DNA of 64,000 bases, from NCBI GenBank assembly GCA_028023455.1, contig JAQFVV010012405.1, forward strand, positions 8,163,291-8,227,290, read 5' to 3'. The translations under genes were made by a program, and so were the position numbers. Below the pieces are notes generated by a model. It was not told the DNA's origin, searched no databases, and saw nothing but the letters and a program-made list of their open reading frames with translations. Source of the DNA: Epiperipatus broadwayi (Eukaryota > Onychophora > Udeonychophora > Euonychophora > Peripatidae). Positions 35,621 to 47,441 of the stretch are shown here, piece after piece (position 1 is the first letter of the stretch; the number at the start of each line of letters is the position of its first letter).

Positions 35621-36206
35621 CATTTTTATTATAATAAAAATTTTATAAGCAATATTTTAATCCAAGTGTTTATATTTCTACTGGAAAATAATGCATAAAT
35701 GAACTATTCAAACCTATCCTTAAATATCCAGTAAAGAACACCAATGTTAAGATTATGCTAAAGCAACTGGCCCCAGCCTGCATACTTATTTCATTATTTA
35801 TAATATTAATTTTTGGTCAGCAGCTACATCAAGTCTCTAATGTTATTACATATTCAGGCTTTCATTATATTGTTTAATAATCTTAAACTTCATTATGATT
35901 ATTTCTCATTTTAAAATGTGTGCTATTTTGAGATTTGTATTTTTATAAAATGTGTTTTGTCATTACATTGGAAGAACTAATTAGTCAGCTTACCTACAAT
36001 TATATTGATTGTGTTTTTTTAGCTTTCTGTCAAAGCTGGTGCGTATGGATTTTATTGGCTCAATTGTTAACTATGTGTTTAAGTAATTAATTGTAATATT
36101 CATATATTTTTTATTGGGTTTCTAAAATAAAACAAAATAAAGTTTCACTTCCATTAGGCATTCCATTGTGTTTGTTTAGAGATAATATTTTGATTTTTTT
36201 TTTCGT

Positions 36207-36296
36207 GTCATAGCATCGACCGGGAAGCGAACCCGCGAACCCGAGACAACTGCTTGTAAGGCTACTGTGCTGACCACTCGACCACCAACGCTTGAC
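36207..36296 (-). mobile_element. tRNA-Ala-like SINE, copy 3 (youngest looking)
   Basis: Compact 90-bp copy whose minus strand is close to a complete tRNA: acceptor strand CAAGCGTTGG, A-box TGGTCGAGTGGTCAGC, anticodon arm with CTTACAAGCAG, B-box GCGGGTTCGCTTCCCGG, closing CGATGCTATGAC. A perfect 15-bp target-site duplication TAATATTTTGATTTT lies at 36183-36197 and 36297-36311. Confidence 0.95.
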
Positions 36297-36311
36297 TAAT
36301 ATTTTGATTTT

Positions 36312-36957
36312 CTCTGCATAAAGAACATTATTGTGAGTATCTTAATGTAATTAAATTTCCTAGATAGTAATTTAGTTCTTATGCCAACTAATTTAGATTA
36401 TATATATAAAAAAAAAAGAATTGTTATTTCTGTGATCAATAGAAATATTTTCTGAAACTAAATTTAAATGAGGCAATATTGTCACTAGCAAATTATATTT
36501 AGTAGACAACTACTTAATTCTTTTCTTCTAAAGATCTATATTCATCACACTTACTAGCTGGTAACTAATTGTTTTAGCAACAATTTGGATTACTCTTATA
36601 AAAAAAAATTTTTAAAAATCATTTTCATTATAAACGGAGTCATGCTTATAGAGACATTTTTTAAACCTGGATTTAAATAAAAGTTATTTTATCAAGTGTT
36701 CAAATCAACTTCTTTCAGTAATGAATAAAAATATTATTCATTATTGGATAATCTCTAGTCTAACGAATGACTAATAAAAATTATTATCTGCTTTTAGTGT
36801 TAGCATTCAAAATAAAATACCAGTGCTTCGGTATTGTTAAAATGAGTTTGCCTTGACAATGGTTTGAAATTGTTGATTGTTATTGAGATTGTTTAATTGC
36901 TTACTGGTTTTAGTGATATATAAATATAATAAAATGTTATAGAATAATTATTGTAAT
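36312..36957. other. No gene recognised
   Basis: AT-rich spacer without features that I can support. Confidence 0.4.
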
Positions 36958-36959
36958 AA

Positions 36960-37142
36960 AAATATTAAAATATAGCAGTGATAATATATTTGATAAATAA
37001 CCTATAATAAACCATAAAAGTACTTTCAATTAATTTGATAATCTTCTTCAACTGAAAACAAAAGCTAAGAAACTAACTGAAAGTACTTCTGAGATTTATT
37101 ATAGTTATTTATAAAATATATTATCACCATTATATTTTATTT
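36960..37142. repeat. Foldback MITE-like hairpin
   Basis: Left arm AGTGATAATATATTTGATAA, ATAACCTATAATAAACC and AAAAGTACTTTCAATTAA is answered by TTAACTGAAAGTACTTCTG-type sequence, ATTTATTATAGTTAT and ATAAAATATATTATCACC. Arms ~75 bp with mismatches. It ends about 12 bp before the LINE fragment that starts at 37155. Confidence 0.7.
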
Positions 37143-37154
37143 ATTTCATTTATT

Positions 37155-37930
37155 GGATGCAGAAAGGTGTCTGCTGTCAACTAAAAGTTAACCCTTTGAT
37201 TTTACATTGAGTCCTAAAGGAATTGAGCAGGGCAAATTGCTAATAAAGTATACAAGTATAGATGGGCTGCTCACCATCATGAATCAGTCAGCATAGTGAG
37301 TATATTAGCTTTTTACATCTGAATTTAACATCAAGAAACACCATGAAATTATTCTCACTCGAATGTGTAAAGTGAATGAACTTTTTGAAATAGATATTTA
37401 TAATCATGGTAGATAAAATTAAAGTGTAGCCCTTATTCTTTGTAAGGTCACAAGCCAAGACAGTAATTGGTGACTGACAATGGAAGATGATAAGAATCCC
37501 CTGATTGTAGACCCAGAATACCATCCAGTGTTGACTTTTATTTATATAGTTACAATTATAGATTACTTTCAAATGAAGAAAGATTAAAGAAACTGGAAGA
37601 AGAACTGACTGATATTAAATGGGGTATTATTGGAATTTGTGAAGTTAGAAGAAAAATGAAGAGACAATTGATTTAAAAAAATGAAGATATACTTTATTAT
37701 AAAGACACAAATATTGAAAGCACAGCTGATGTTGGATTCATTATAAATACAAATCTAGAAGAACAACATTGTGAATATTGACGATGATGATGCATCAAAA
37801 TGGGAAGAATAGTTATTTAACTTAATGGAAAATACCAAATGTAGCTAATTCAAGTTTGATAAGATTTCATTGTATTGAAGTGGAGGATTTTTATATAGAT
37901 ATGCAAAATGCCTTTGAATAAATGGAACAC
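37155..37930 (+). mobile_element. 5' fragment of the RTE-like LINE
   Basis: Begins at the family's 5' end (TGCAGAAAGGTGTCTGCTG), passes through the 5' UTR and into the endonuclease (antisense of nothing here; sense frames show EELTDIKWGIIGICEVRRK-like pieces) and stops near GCCTTTGAATAAATGGAACA. Several stops and indels. A 5' fragment without the 3' end implies later deletion rather than ordinary 5' truncation. Confidence 0.85.
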
Positions 37931-39261
37931 CTATCAGGCCCACCACATATCTAAGAAATGCCTTTGTTCAAGGTAAATTTTAGTGTCCCCCCCCCCATTC
38001 TATGAAACAAAATTTGTAAATTAAAATACTTTTTATTCGGAGCTTTCACAAGAAAAACTTGAAAATATAGTTTTAGTCATTTAACGTGTTTGGTAAAAAG
38101 TTTACATGTTATATTCATTTATTTCTACAAAATAAAAATGGAAAATGAAACGCACGCTAAAATAAAAACATATTAATTAGATTTCCCGTGGCATCTTGAT
38201 TAAAAATCTTTTTAAAGAAATCAGTTTACATGTTGTAACGGTCAAATATGTACATTCGCGAAACAAAATCTAGAACTTTGATAGATCATCCTAAGGCCGA
38301 CCAGATTTACGGTAGTGGAAGCCACGACTCTGGCCTAACCCTAGTTCCTCTATCATTGCTCATAGACTTACTACCTTGTGGATGACACAGTTGAGGTCAC
38401 AGCAGTATTTTCCTTCTTCACGTGCCGGCAGTAGCACATCAGTAGAACAAAAGACCGGGAACAATTGGCGTTCTATTCAGCATAACTATATAGGTATGAT
38501 GTGGCTTACATATGACTAGTAAACATTGGAAAGATTTTAATAAATAATGATAAAATGATTATTAAATACTAAATAATTGTGAGTCGGTGAACAAGACTAA
38601 GACATGAAGCAAGAGTAAATGTAAAATTAATTTAATGAATTTAAAATATGAAACAATAATTTAAAACAATATTTCTATGGCTAGGTGTCTGATCTCACAC
38701 GCCGGTGATTAAGGGATATTTACAATATAATGGGATTCACATGCAAGTGATGGGTTTTAGAAGTAATTTTGCATAGCTGAATTTATGTGACTTGGTTTAC
38801 ATATATAGATCAAATCACTCACAGGTGACTATAAATTTCTAGTTACAAATATTAAAGTTTTCAAGGTTTATACATTTCCGGTTTATATATATAGCATCTA
38901 ATCACGCGCAGGTGATTGTAAATTTTAGGTTACAATTAATTCATTTATTTAGCTATATATGTGAAGCTATCACTCGCAGGTGATGAAATTATAATACAGT
39001 TACATTTTCATGAGCTTAATATTATTTTATAACGAAATGACTTTGCTCATGGTTATCTATGCCTAGTTTATGCTATAATAGGATTTAGATTTGCTTTGAT
39101 AGATAGTGGAAGTGGCAATAAGTTTTATTAAAGAACATATTTTATCTAGCACAAATAATTAATATATTCTCTACATAGTTAATATACATTTTAAACTGGA
39201 TTCTAGTTCAGATCAAAGCTGAAATAATTATAATGGTGGGATGAACTGATTATGGGCAGCC
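37931..39261. other. Unrecognised segment, left of the young LINE
   Basis: Includes a C9 run near 37990, a more G/C-rich patch 38280-38480 and then AT-rich DNA that carries five palindromes (see next entry). It continues across the LINE into 42530 and beyond, since the LINE insertion splits it. No ORF or family signature seen. Confidence 0.45.
38692..38984. repeat. Five spaced copies of a palindromic motif, ATCAC-N-CGCAGGTGAT
   Basis: Copies at 38692-38710 (ATCTCACACGCCGGTGATT), 38735-38751 (ATTCACATGCAAGTGAT), 38812-38829 (AATCACTCACAGGTGACT), 38901-38916 (ATCACGCGCAGGTGAT) and 38969-38984 (ATCACTCGCAGGTGAT). Each is an inverted repeat of ATCAC/GTGAT around a short centre; spacing is 43-89 bp and irregular. 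The sequence between copies is AT-rich and partly alike (TATATAG, TTTCTAGTTACAA / TTTTAGGTTACAA). Either decayed tandem repeats or clustered binding sites. Confidence 0.7.
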
Positions 39262-39272
39262 AGAATTCAGAT
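39262..39272 (+). repeat. Target-site duplication, left
   Basis: AGAATTCAGAT, identical to 42519-42529, brackets the LINE. Confidence 0.92.
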
Positions 39273-39283
39273 CATCATCATCA

Positions 39284-40471
39284 TCAACCATTATCAATCC
39301 ACTGCAGGATGAAGGTCTCTCCAAGTTTAATCCATCTTCTCCGATCTTTAGCTTCTCTTCTCCACAACACCCCTGCACATTTTCTTATTTCATCCATCCA
39401 TCTCACATGTGGTCTCTTTCTGGGTCTTTTACAATCTCTTGGAATCCAGTTTAAAATTTCAATTGTCCATCTATTATCATCTCTTCTAGTAATATGTCCA
39501 GCCCAACTCCATTTCAATCTTTTAATTTTTTCAATAAGGTCAGTAACACCTGTTTGTTGTCTTACCCATATATTGCGTTTTCGATCTCTTCTTGTTACTC
39601 CCAACATACATCTCTCCATACTCCTTTGAGTGGTCTGAAGTCTCTGTATTGCTCTTCTATTAAGTGTCCAAGTCTCAGATCCATAAGTAAGAACTGGTAA
39701 AACACATTTGTTAAAAACCATCCTTTTCAAACACATAGGCATATTTCCTTTTAGTATCAAGTTATTTCTACCAAAAGCACTCCAACCAAGTTTAATTCTA
39801 TAATTAATTTCCTCCATTATGTTTCCATCTGTATTAATAATCTGACCAAGGTATTTGTAACTGTTAACTTCTTCTAATTCTTCATAATCAATCTTTATTT
39901 TCATATTTTGAGCAAATCGATTAAACATTACTTTAGTCTTTTTAACATTTATCTTTAGTCCTACTTTTCTACTTTCATCTGCTAACTCCTGCAACATTTC
40001 CTGCAGCTCTGAAGCATTATTTGCAAAAACAACTACATCATCTGTGAAATCTAAATGACTTAAATACTCTCCATTTACTTTCACTCCTTTAGTTTCCCAT
40101 TTTAATCCACAAAATACTTCTTGCAGCACTGCTGTAAAGAGTTTTGGAGATATGGAGTCACCTTGTCTTACACCTTTCTCAATGTTCATTTTTCCAGTAT
40201 CATTATGTAATATAATTGTTGCTGTTGCATTTTTATAAATATTCTTTAAAATATGACAATAACCTGGATCTATACCTTGATGATCCAATGCTTTAATCAC
40301 TGAAGAAATGTATATAGAATCGAATGCCTTTTCATAATCTACAAATCCAAAACATAATGACAACTCATATTCGTTTGTCCTTTCTATGACTTCTCTCAAT
40401 ACCTGGATATGATCTATTGTACTAAAACCACTTTTAAATCCAGCTTGTTCTCTTGGTTGGTGGAAATCCAA
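39284..40471 (-). pseudogene. LINE polyprotein, RT palm and C-terminal domain
   Basis: 395 residues, from MDFHQPREQAGFKSGFSTID through FVDYEKAFDSI (first catalytic aspartate block), GVRQGDSISPKLF, FTDDVVVFA (catalytic D-D), LKINVKKTKVMFN and YKYLGQII. The C-terminal domain (RRAIQRLQTTQRSMERCMLG, WAGHITRRDDNRW, RPHVRWMDEIRK) runs to the stop next to the tail. This half is more complete than at 29415, because the aspartate block that is lost there is preserved here. All RT motifs seem sound; only the frameshift at ~40540 separates it from the fingers. Confidence 0.95.
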
Positions 40472-40511
40472 AGTTCTCTGTAGACGAGTTGTAATTATCT
40501 TGGTAAAAATT

Positions 40512-40865
40512 TTATATAAAACTGATAAAAGGCATCATAGGTCGGTAATTTCTAATATCTTCTTTATCACCTTTTTTAAATATTAATATTATTACTGCAT
40601 TCTTCCAATCTTCCGGTACATCTTTATCATTTAGACATTTGGTATATAACTTTGCTAAAATTGTTTCTATTTCTTCACCTGCTTCTTTTAATATATCAAT
40701 TATAATTCCATCATTTCCTGGAGCCTTTCCTTTCTTCATACACTTAATTGCATGTCTCACTTCTTCATTTAAAATTCTAGGCAATTCGGAAGATGTAATA
40801 GATATAGGAGGTACTTGTTCTTTATTACTATATAATTCTTGATAAAAATCTTCTACCAATTTCAT
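40512..40865 (-). pseudogene. LINE polyprotein, RT fingers segment
   Basis: 117 residues ([20 protein letters not shown] to [12 protein letters not shown]). In frame with the endonuclease piece upstream (144 bp between the TGA and this ATG are open), so one stop codon alone separates them. The last eight residues are out of frame after the extra base in CCTATGATGCC (CCTATCAGCC in the other copy). Confidence 0.93.
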
Positions 40866-41009
40866 GATGTCATCTCTCTTTTTAGTAATAATTCCATCTT
40901 TTTTTCTTATTGCAGATATAAATTTCCTACCAATACCAAAATGTTGTTTAACATTTTTGAGACTTTTATTTTCTTCTACAGCTTTCCTTGCTATTTCACA
41001 GTTATACTT

Positions 41010-42242
41010 TCATATATCATTTTCAACTCTTTTCCATACCATTTTACAAAATTCGAGATATTCAATTCTTTTTAATATATCATTTTTGTATATCTTCATA
41101 TTCCTTCTTTTCTTCATAAATTCTCTAGTCTCAGTAGAAATTTTATTAGTCAATTGCTGCTTTTTTCTACCAGCTATGTTTGATGCAGTTTTTAAAAGTG
41201 TATCAGTTATTTTCATATTAATTTCATTCAAATCTGTATCATGTTCAAAATCTCCTAACACTTGAAACCTATTTGTAAGTTCTAATTTAAATTCATTAGA
41301 ATGTTTCTGAAGATTAGGAATATCAACTGTAAATATTGTTTTTCTTAATAATTTTTGTCTCTCTAGTTTTATATTAACACGTAACTTACACCTTACTAAT
41401 CGATGATCACTTCCTGTGTTAAATTTATTAAGAACATTACAATCTTGAAATATGTATTTTCTGTTAGTCAAAATATAATCCAATTCTGCTGTACCTTCAT
41501 TTGGATGCTTCCATGTCCATTTCCTTTTAACATTTTTCTCAAAAAATGAATTCATAATATAAAGTTTTTCTTTTTCTGCAAACTCCATAAGTCTATGTCC
41601 TCTCTCGTTTCTATTACCATAACCAAAATTACCTACAGCAATTTCATCTTTCATTTGTCTACCAATTCTAGCATTAAAGTCTCCCATAACAATTTTAAAA
41701 TGTTGTTTACTCTGATCAAAAGCCTTTTGTACATCCATATAAAAATCTTCTACTACTTCATCACTATGAGAACTTGTTGGGGCATAAACCTGAATTATCT
41801 GCATTTGGTATCTGCTATTAAGTTGTATAACTAATCTTGCCACTCTGTCCAATACACCATCAATCTCCACAATATTGTTCTTCCACTTTTTATTTATAAT
41901 GAATCCTACTCCACTTGCATTTCCAATATGTGTGCCTTTATAATAGAGTATATGTCCACTTTTTAAATCAATTGTTTCTTCTCCTTTTCTTCTAACTTCA
42001 CAAAGTCCAATAATGTCCCATTTAATATAAGACAGTTCTTCTTCTAATTCTTGCAATTTTCCTTTACTTGAAAGTGATCTGCAGTTGTAAGTACCTAAAT
42101 AAAAAGTCGTCATCAAATGGCAGCCTGGGTCCGCAATCAGGGGATTCTTAGCATTCTCCGCCTTCGGCCACCAACCGCTGCCTTGATTGGTGACTTTACA
42201 GCCTCCTGGGAATAAGGGCCATGCTTTATTTTTGTCTGTCAT
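41010..42242 (-). pseudogene. LINE polyprotein, AP-type endonuclease and linker
   Basis: 410 residues starting at the family's full-length start (MTDKNKAWPLFPGGCKVTNQ), which is kept open here though it is closed in the 27.5-kb copy. The endonuclease has TYNCRSL, GLCEVRRK, YAPTSSHSDE, VMGDFNARIG, and TGSDHRLVR, all the residues expected for metal-dependent nicking. Ends at ENDI followed by TGA where the other copy has AGA (R). A basic linker precedes the stop. Confidence 0.95.
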
Positions 42243-42518
42243 AATTGTATATATGTATTGGAAAAATATTTATCATTTACACAAACATTCATTCTGCCTT
42301 ATCAGGCACTGAGAAGAAAGACCATGGTGTTTCTTGATCTTAAACTCAGAGGTAAAAAGTCAATAAACTCACCACACTGGCTAATGCGTGTTGGTGAGCA
42401 ACCCATCCATGTTCATATACTATATGAATAATCACATAGTAATAACAGCTGCAATGACAAAAACATATGGAGTGGACATTAGGAATTTGCCCTGCTCGGT
42501 TCCTTTAAGGCCTCCAAG

Positions 42519-42529
42519 AGAATTCAGAT
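42519..42529 (+). repeat. Target-site duplication, right
   Basis: AGAATTCAGAT, second copy of 39262-39272. Confidence 0.92.
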
Positions 42530-44917
42530 ATCTCTGTGTATATAAAACATATAATTCTGGGTCCCTGTATCTAATATATGTACCTTTCTCATGGGATTCT
42601 TACCAAGTAATGGTTCCCTTCAACCCATCTCATTTCTGTGAATTAGGAGGCCTTTTTAGTCCTGCTGAACGAGCAATTTATATTATGTGGGAGTCTTACA
42701 CTCTGGGTGAGTCTCATTTGCCATTAATAAGAATGGGTTGGCACGTACCAGTCACCATCTGAGGAAGTGAATTGCCTGAACTAAATGTACTGGAGTAGCC
42801 CTAACACATATGCTCAGTAAGAAAATACAGCAACAAGTGAGTTACGCCATAGCATTGCAAAAGGACACATATACACCGCTGATGGCATAATCATATAATA
42901 AAACTTAAGACGCTAATTCTAGTTTCCTTCATGAAACTACTCAGTATCAGTTCATATTATAGTATTTATAATTATACTATTTAGGAAAGTTTACGAATCC
43001 AATTTACAAAGCTATTTATATAGGCTTTTGTTTACTTAAGGAGGATTACAGCATATAGGGAAATTAAAATACAGAATTATAAATTTATGCTGCACTTTAC
43101 CACTTTGACTGAATATTGATAAAATATTATTTTAAAAGCAAATCCATTTTAGAATAATGGTACGCATGTAATTATATCTAATTCAAGATATTTTATCCAT
43201 TTCAAAACAGAGCTTTTTAGTTTGTGCATTATTACACGTATTACATATATACGCGCAATGACATATATATGCGTGAGAATCTTTATTTAATTCTCGCTAA
43301 TGGTTTAATTATGAATAAAGCTCACTTTTGAAAATATATAGCATAAACAATATAACATAAGGAAAATAATAAGATTTGGCATAGATTTAATTACGAAATG
43401 CAATATTTAAAATATAAATAAATTTCACGCAAGTGAAATCTGAAATTTGTTTAGTTTAAAATTAAGGTGGTGCGACATTCGCCGAAATATGATTGACTCA
43501 GTTTCGATAATTCTAAGTTTATAAGATTAATGATGGCCAAAGATTATCATTAACTTAAGATATATAAATGAGCTTAGAAATTTTAATAATTATTTTAAAA
43601 CAGATCATCAGGTAATTATATGTGACTAAATTTATATAAAACATTTAAATTCTAGATTTTAGCAAGTTAAATTTGAATAGCATTTAATCCCTTAGAATAC
43701 GTAACTAAATCAATCATTAATTTCTACAAGTAAACCAATACATAAAGAAATCATACCCGTAAATCAGATTATTAAATATTGAATGTATTTTCAAAAGAAA
43801 TAATTTATCAAACAATTTAAATAGGAAATCAGACATTAAACGTATTTTCAAATCATTTTCAAATCAGGCAAGATTTTAAGATTACCACGAAGTTATTAAA
43901 TCATGTTAATTTAGGCAATATATTAGGATTTGGATAAAACAAAATAAAATTTACATTTTAGTTTACATTATTATGATGGCCATTCGGTTAAGATTTAAGC
44001 TAGCATTTTATAGATTAGTTTAGGGTAAAGCTTTAGGATTGGAGGAGCATTTACCATTCTTCTCTTTTCTTTCTGCTGCCAAGTTCTTCCTGCATAGAGG
44101 GATCTCTTTAAGTTGTTACAGTGATTAGTTCATGTTTCTCCATCTCAAGTAACTCTTCATCGGTGGCGGGAGGCAAGATTTTCAGCCTATTACCTCGACA
44201 TACTGATTATTAACTTTCTTCAATATTTTATTAATATTACAAATTGAAAGTGAGTATCCAAATGACTTAAAGATGGCTGCTATCCCTTATATATCAATAC
44301 ACCCCCCTCTCCTTCATTATATTATTTTCTTAGATCCCTTCTCTTAACTTATTTTCTGATTACCAGGAATCGCGGAAGCCTGCTGTGTCAACTTTTAATT
44401 AGGTCAAAAAAACCCATTGACATGCAGTAATTTATGCAGTTTTCTAAATTTAATTCTAAATATAATTTTAATTAATCTTATACCGGGAAAGATTAACTCT
44501 TCTGGCGTCATTTTGGCTAAAAAAAAACAAATCTAAGATATGTGAAAAACATTTTGTTATATATGTAACTTGACCATTTTAATTTACTGATATATGCAGA
44601 ATTATGAAATTTCAAATATACTTAACTTAATAAATATTTAAAATAAAGAAATCTTAATGTTTTAAATCCTATTTAACATTAATTTTCTAGCATATATGTA
44701 GTCTAAAGTTACACATACTACTCGTTTTTCATTTAATAATTATTAACATTATATATGTGCATATTTTAGAGATTTCTGTCTATATAAATGAATATTTCTT
44801 TATGTATATAAATATATATGCACACATGCTTGATTATACTTATTCAAGTCTAAATTTGGGCGGATTTTTATAGTATTATTTATTAGATATACGAGGATTA
44901 TGAATACTATTATAGAA
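42530..44917. other. Unrecognised segment, right of the young LINE
   Basis: At 42755-42800 the sequence CCATCTGAGGAAGTGAATTGCC resembles tails found in some Penelope-like elements, but no coding evidence accompanies it. The rest is AT-rich with a pyrimidine-rich patch (ACACCCCCCTCTCCTTC) near 44305. No gene supported; the 124-codon frame at 42388-42762 crosses the LINE boundary and is probably chance. Confidence 0.4.
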
Positions 44918-45026
44918 TATAGTAGGTGAAACAGTTAGATCGTACAATAGTAGGTGATGTGTTTTTTGAAGCGTTCTCGGTAAAGGGGGGGGGGGGGATA
45001 GTAGGTGAAACAGTTAGATTGTACAA
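44918..45026 (+). repeat. Short direct repeats around a G13 run
   Basis: ATAGTAGGTGAAACAGTTAGAT then GTACAA occurs at about 44919-44949 and again at 44998-45026; a third, partial ATAGTAGGTGATG sits between. A run of about 13 G lies at 44986-44998. Confidence 0.75.
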
Positions 45027-45148
45027 GCTGACTGTTTCATAGTGAAATTAATATAATTGTAATGAAAACATTGTACTGCTCCTCTCCTCTTTTTGGGTCA
45101 GCTCTGATTTATATAAATAATTATATAATATATAAGTTACTTATCTTT

Positions 45149-45449
45149 GGGATTCGAACTCAGACTTTCACATGATTCACAACTCTCAGTGTCATCTAAT
45201 ATTGCTGACCCACCTGATCACACACATGTTGAAAAGATAAATAATCACCAATGTATGTATTTCATGCTAAATCAGCACTCATCAGTTGGTCCAGATTACC
45301 ATCTCCACACAACTGATGAGTGCTGGTTTAGCATGAAATACATATATTGGTGATTATTTATCTTTTCAACATGTGTGTGATCAGGTGGGTCAGCAATATA
45401 AGATGGCACTGAGAGTTGTGGATCGTGTGAAAGTCTGAGTTCAAATCCT
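45149..45449. repeat. Large palindrome of family B (139-bp arms, 23-bp centre)
   Basis: Arms 45149-45287 and 45311-45449 are reverse complements with few mismatches. The arm contains CACACATGTTGAAAAGATAA, AATAATCACCAATGTATG and CAGCACTCATCAGTTG. Each outer end carries a B-box-like motif (GAGTTCGAATCCC on one side, GAGTTCAAATCC on the other). Single, non-palindromic versions of the arm exist at 50333 and 57860, so this is two family-B modules facing each other. The two short frames that overlap it have no meaning. Confidence 0.85.
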
Positions 45450-45559
45450 GCATATATTACATATATAAATGCAGGTGTTAAGCCTGTACAATGTATTATC
45501 TGGTTATTAAAAATATGTACATCCAGAATATAATTCTTTGGAAGCTCCATCCTTCATGG

Positions 45560-47440
45560 TAAAGAGCAAAGAGTTAGATTAACTTTAACCAGCAAGTCAG
45601 TAATTCATTAAAAGTAATTGTTTGTTTGAAAACCTACTGAAAATCTATCGTGCACAAACCTATTTACATGTCCTATTAACAAGATTATATCCCTTCAATA
45701 ATAATATATTTACACTAACATCACTATTTATTTTTTTATTTGGTGTCATTTCACTATCAAAAACTATAATTTATTATATATATATAGTTATTTTAAATGT
45801 TCTTACACTGTTTATATTTTATTAGGACCACAAAACTAGGTCAATTTTAAATAACACAGTTGATATAGCTCTTATGTCCCATTAATACCTTCTTGTTAAA
45901 AAAATAAAGTTCTTTGTTTTCAAAATCTATTCATTATTTTTAAATCAGAATCTCCCTGACATAAAACTTATTTACATTTTCTATTAACAAAAATACTTTC
46001 AATATAGAGAAGGAAATAAACCTCCAGTATATATATAGAGAGGGGGGGACTATTTATTACAGTAAAAAGATTTTCATTTGTTTTCGTTCAATAATAAAAA
46101 TTTCTCATGAAATTTGTTAAAAATTAAATAATTTGTTTTGCAATAATATCTTTTTAAAAGTTATGTTTTTTACTCATTCTGTTTTCCTTAGATTTGAACT
46201 GTAGTGTGTGGATTACAGGTCAATTTGTGAGTTTTTAGCTAAAGAATGCATCCAAGAAAAAGCTGTTTAGTAAAACAAGTAAAAAGATAGTATGCCATGT
46301 AAATAAACAGATAATATTGTTATTAAAAGTAGGAAAGGCTATTTAGTAAAATGTGGCAAAAGTTAATATGATATAATAAAAAAAGACAAAGATAACATTA
46401 CTAAAAAACTTTGGCACAATGCAGCATCAATCCTACATTTCAAATTTGAGATGCGACTACTCTACCACTATTCCAAACTGGGACAACACACTAAACTGTG
46501 TAAAATATTATTGATAAAGAGAATTTGGTCATATACAGAATTACTATAATTATGAGACAATATTTTTAAAATAAGTTTTATTTTTAAAATATTTTAGATT
46601 CTTTTAAAGATTTGTGAAAAGAAATGATAAAGACATTCCTTCTTATTTTAATTAAAATTTCATATTTCTAATTAGCAAAAATAATCTAAAATAAAACAAT
46701 AGATTACTTCCACTTAGCAACAATTCTAAAAGTATCTCGAACCTTTTTAATCCCAAAACATAATTAAAATATATATAAAAAAATAATTTTCAGCAATAAA
46801 TACTACCAAGATTATTACTTTGTTTATATATGTCTATCTTGCACACTACTGTTTTACTTTACTAATATTTTTATAGCTTCTTTGATTATTATACATACAG
46901 TGTGAGAGTAAAATGGCATATATCTATAATGAGGTCTGAATTGCGGGGGGCCCGCAGGAAGTTAGTATGGAAGGTGAAGCATAAAGCTCGATATGATTAA
47001 ACATCTAGTGCTTCATAATAGTATGTTATTTTTTATATAAGTTAGGTTATTTAAATAAAAACAATTGGGAAATTTTAAAATGTTCATTTACATATGAATT
47101 TTATTAATTATAGTGATGGAATGGCATTGGGCTTTTCAGTTTTGTGTGATGGTAGAGTATATATGAAATATATTTGGAGGCAAGCAATTGTCACAATAAG
47201 TTTAAGTAAAGAAATATCCCTCTTATATTTAAATAATAAATAATTGCCATCAGAATATGTATTTAAAAATAAAGTGATTTGAAAATCTAAACATTTATAT
47301 ATAAGTTTTATTAATTATCATGACAAAATTGTGTCAGTCTGTTCAGTTTAGCATAATGATAAGAGTATATATGTAGTATTTTTTAAGCTCATGCCTAGAA
47401 ATTCAAGGCTTGGGTAATTGTCACAAATAAGGGTCCCATA
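45560..47440. other. No gene recognised; tRNA-like relics possible at 47335-47420
   Basis: AT-rich. At 47350-47410 TTTAGCATAATGATAAGAG (A-box-like) and GAAATTCAAGG (B-box-like) are placed about as in a tRNA, and a weaker version is near 47125-47160, which suggests decayed SINE heads. Not certain. Confidence 0.3.
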
Positions 47441-47441
47441 T

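Larger units (their letters stand above)
39273..42518 (-). mobile_element. Young RTE-like LINE copy with intact 11-bp TSD
   Basis: 3246 bp, antisense: (ATC)n tail at 39273-39284, C-terminal domain, RT, linker, endonuclease and 5' UTR ending at CTTTAAGGCCTCCAAG. Relative to the copy at 27150 it lacks about the first 60 bp. The AGAATTCAGAT duplication is perfect, so the insertion is comparatively recent. Nearly the same protein as at 27556/29415. Two lesions: an AGA-to-TGA stop at 41010-41012 and a 1-base gain near 40540. Confidence 0.96.

Noticed and set aside
42388-42762. 124-codon plus-strand frame
   Set aside because: It starts in antisense LINE 5' UTR and crosses the LINE boundary and its target-site duplication; no motif; most likely chance.
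45147-45550. Two frames with LRLSHD and ADPPDHTHVEKINN
   Set aside because: Both arise from the two arms of the family-B palindrome; the similarity between them is due to the repeat, not to protein conservation.
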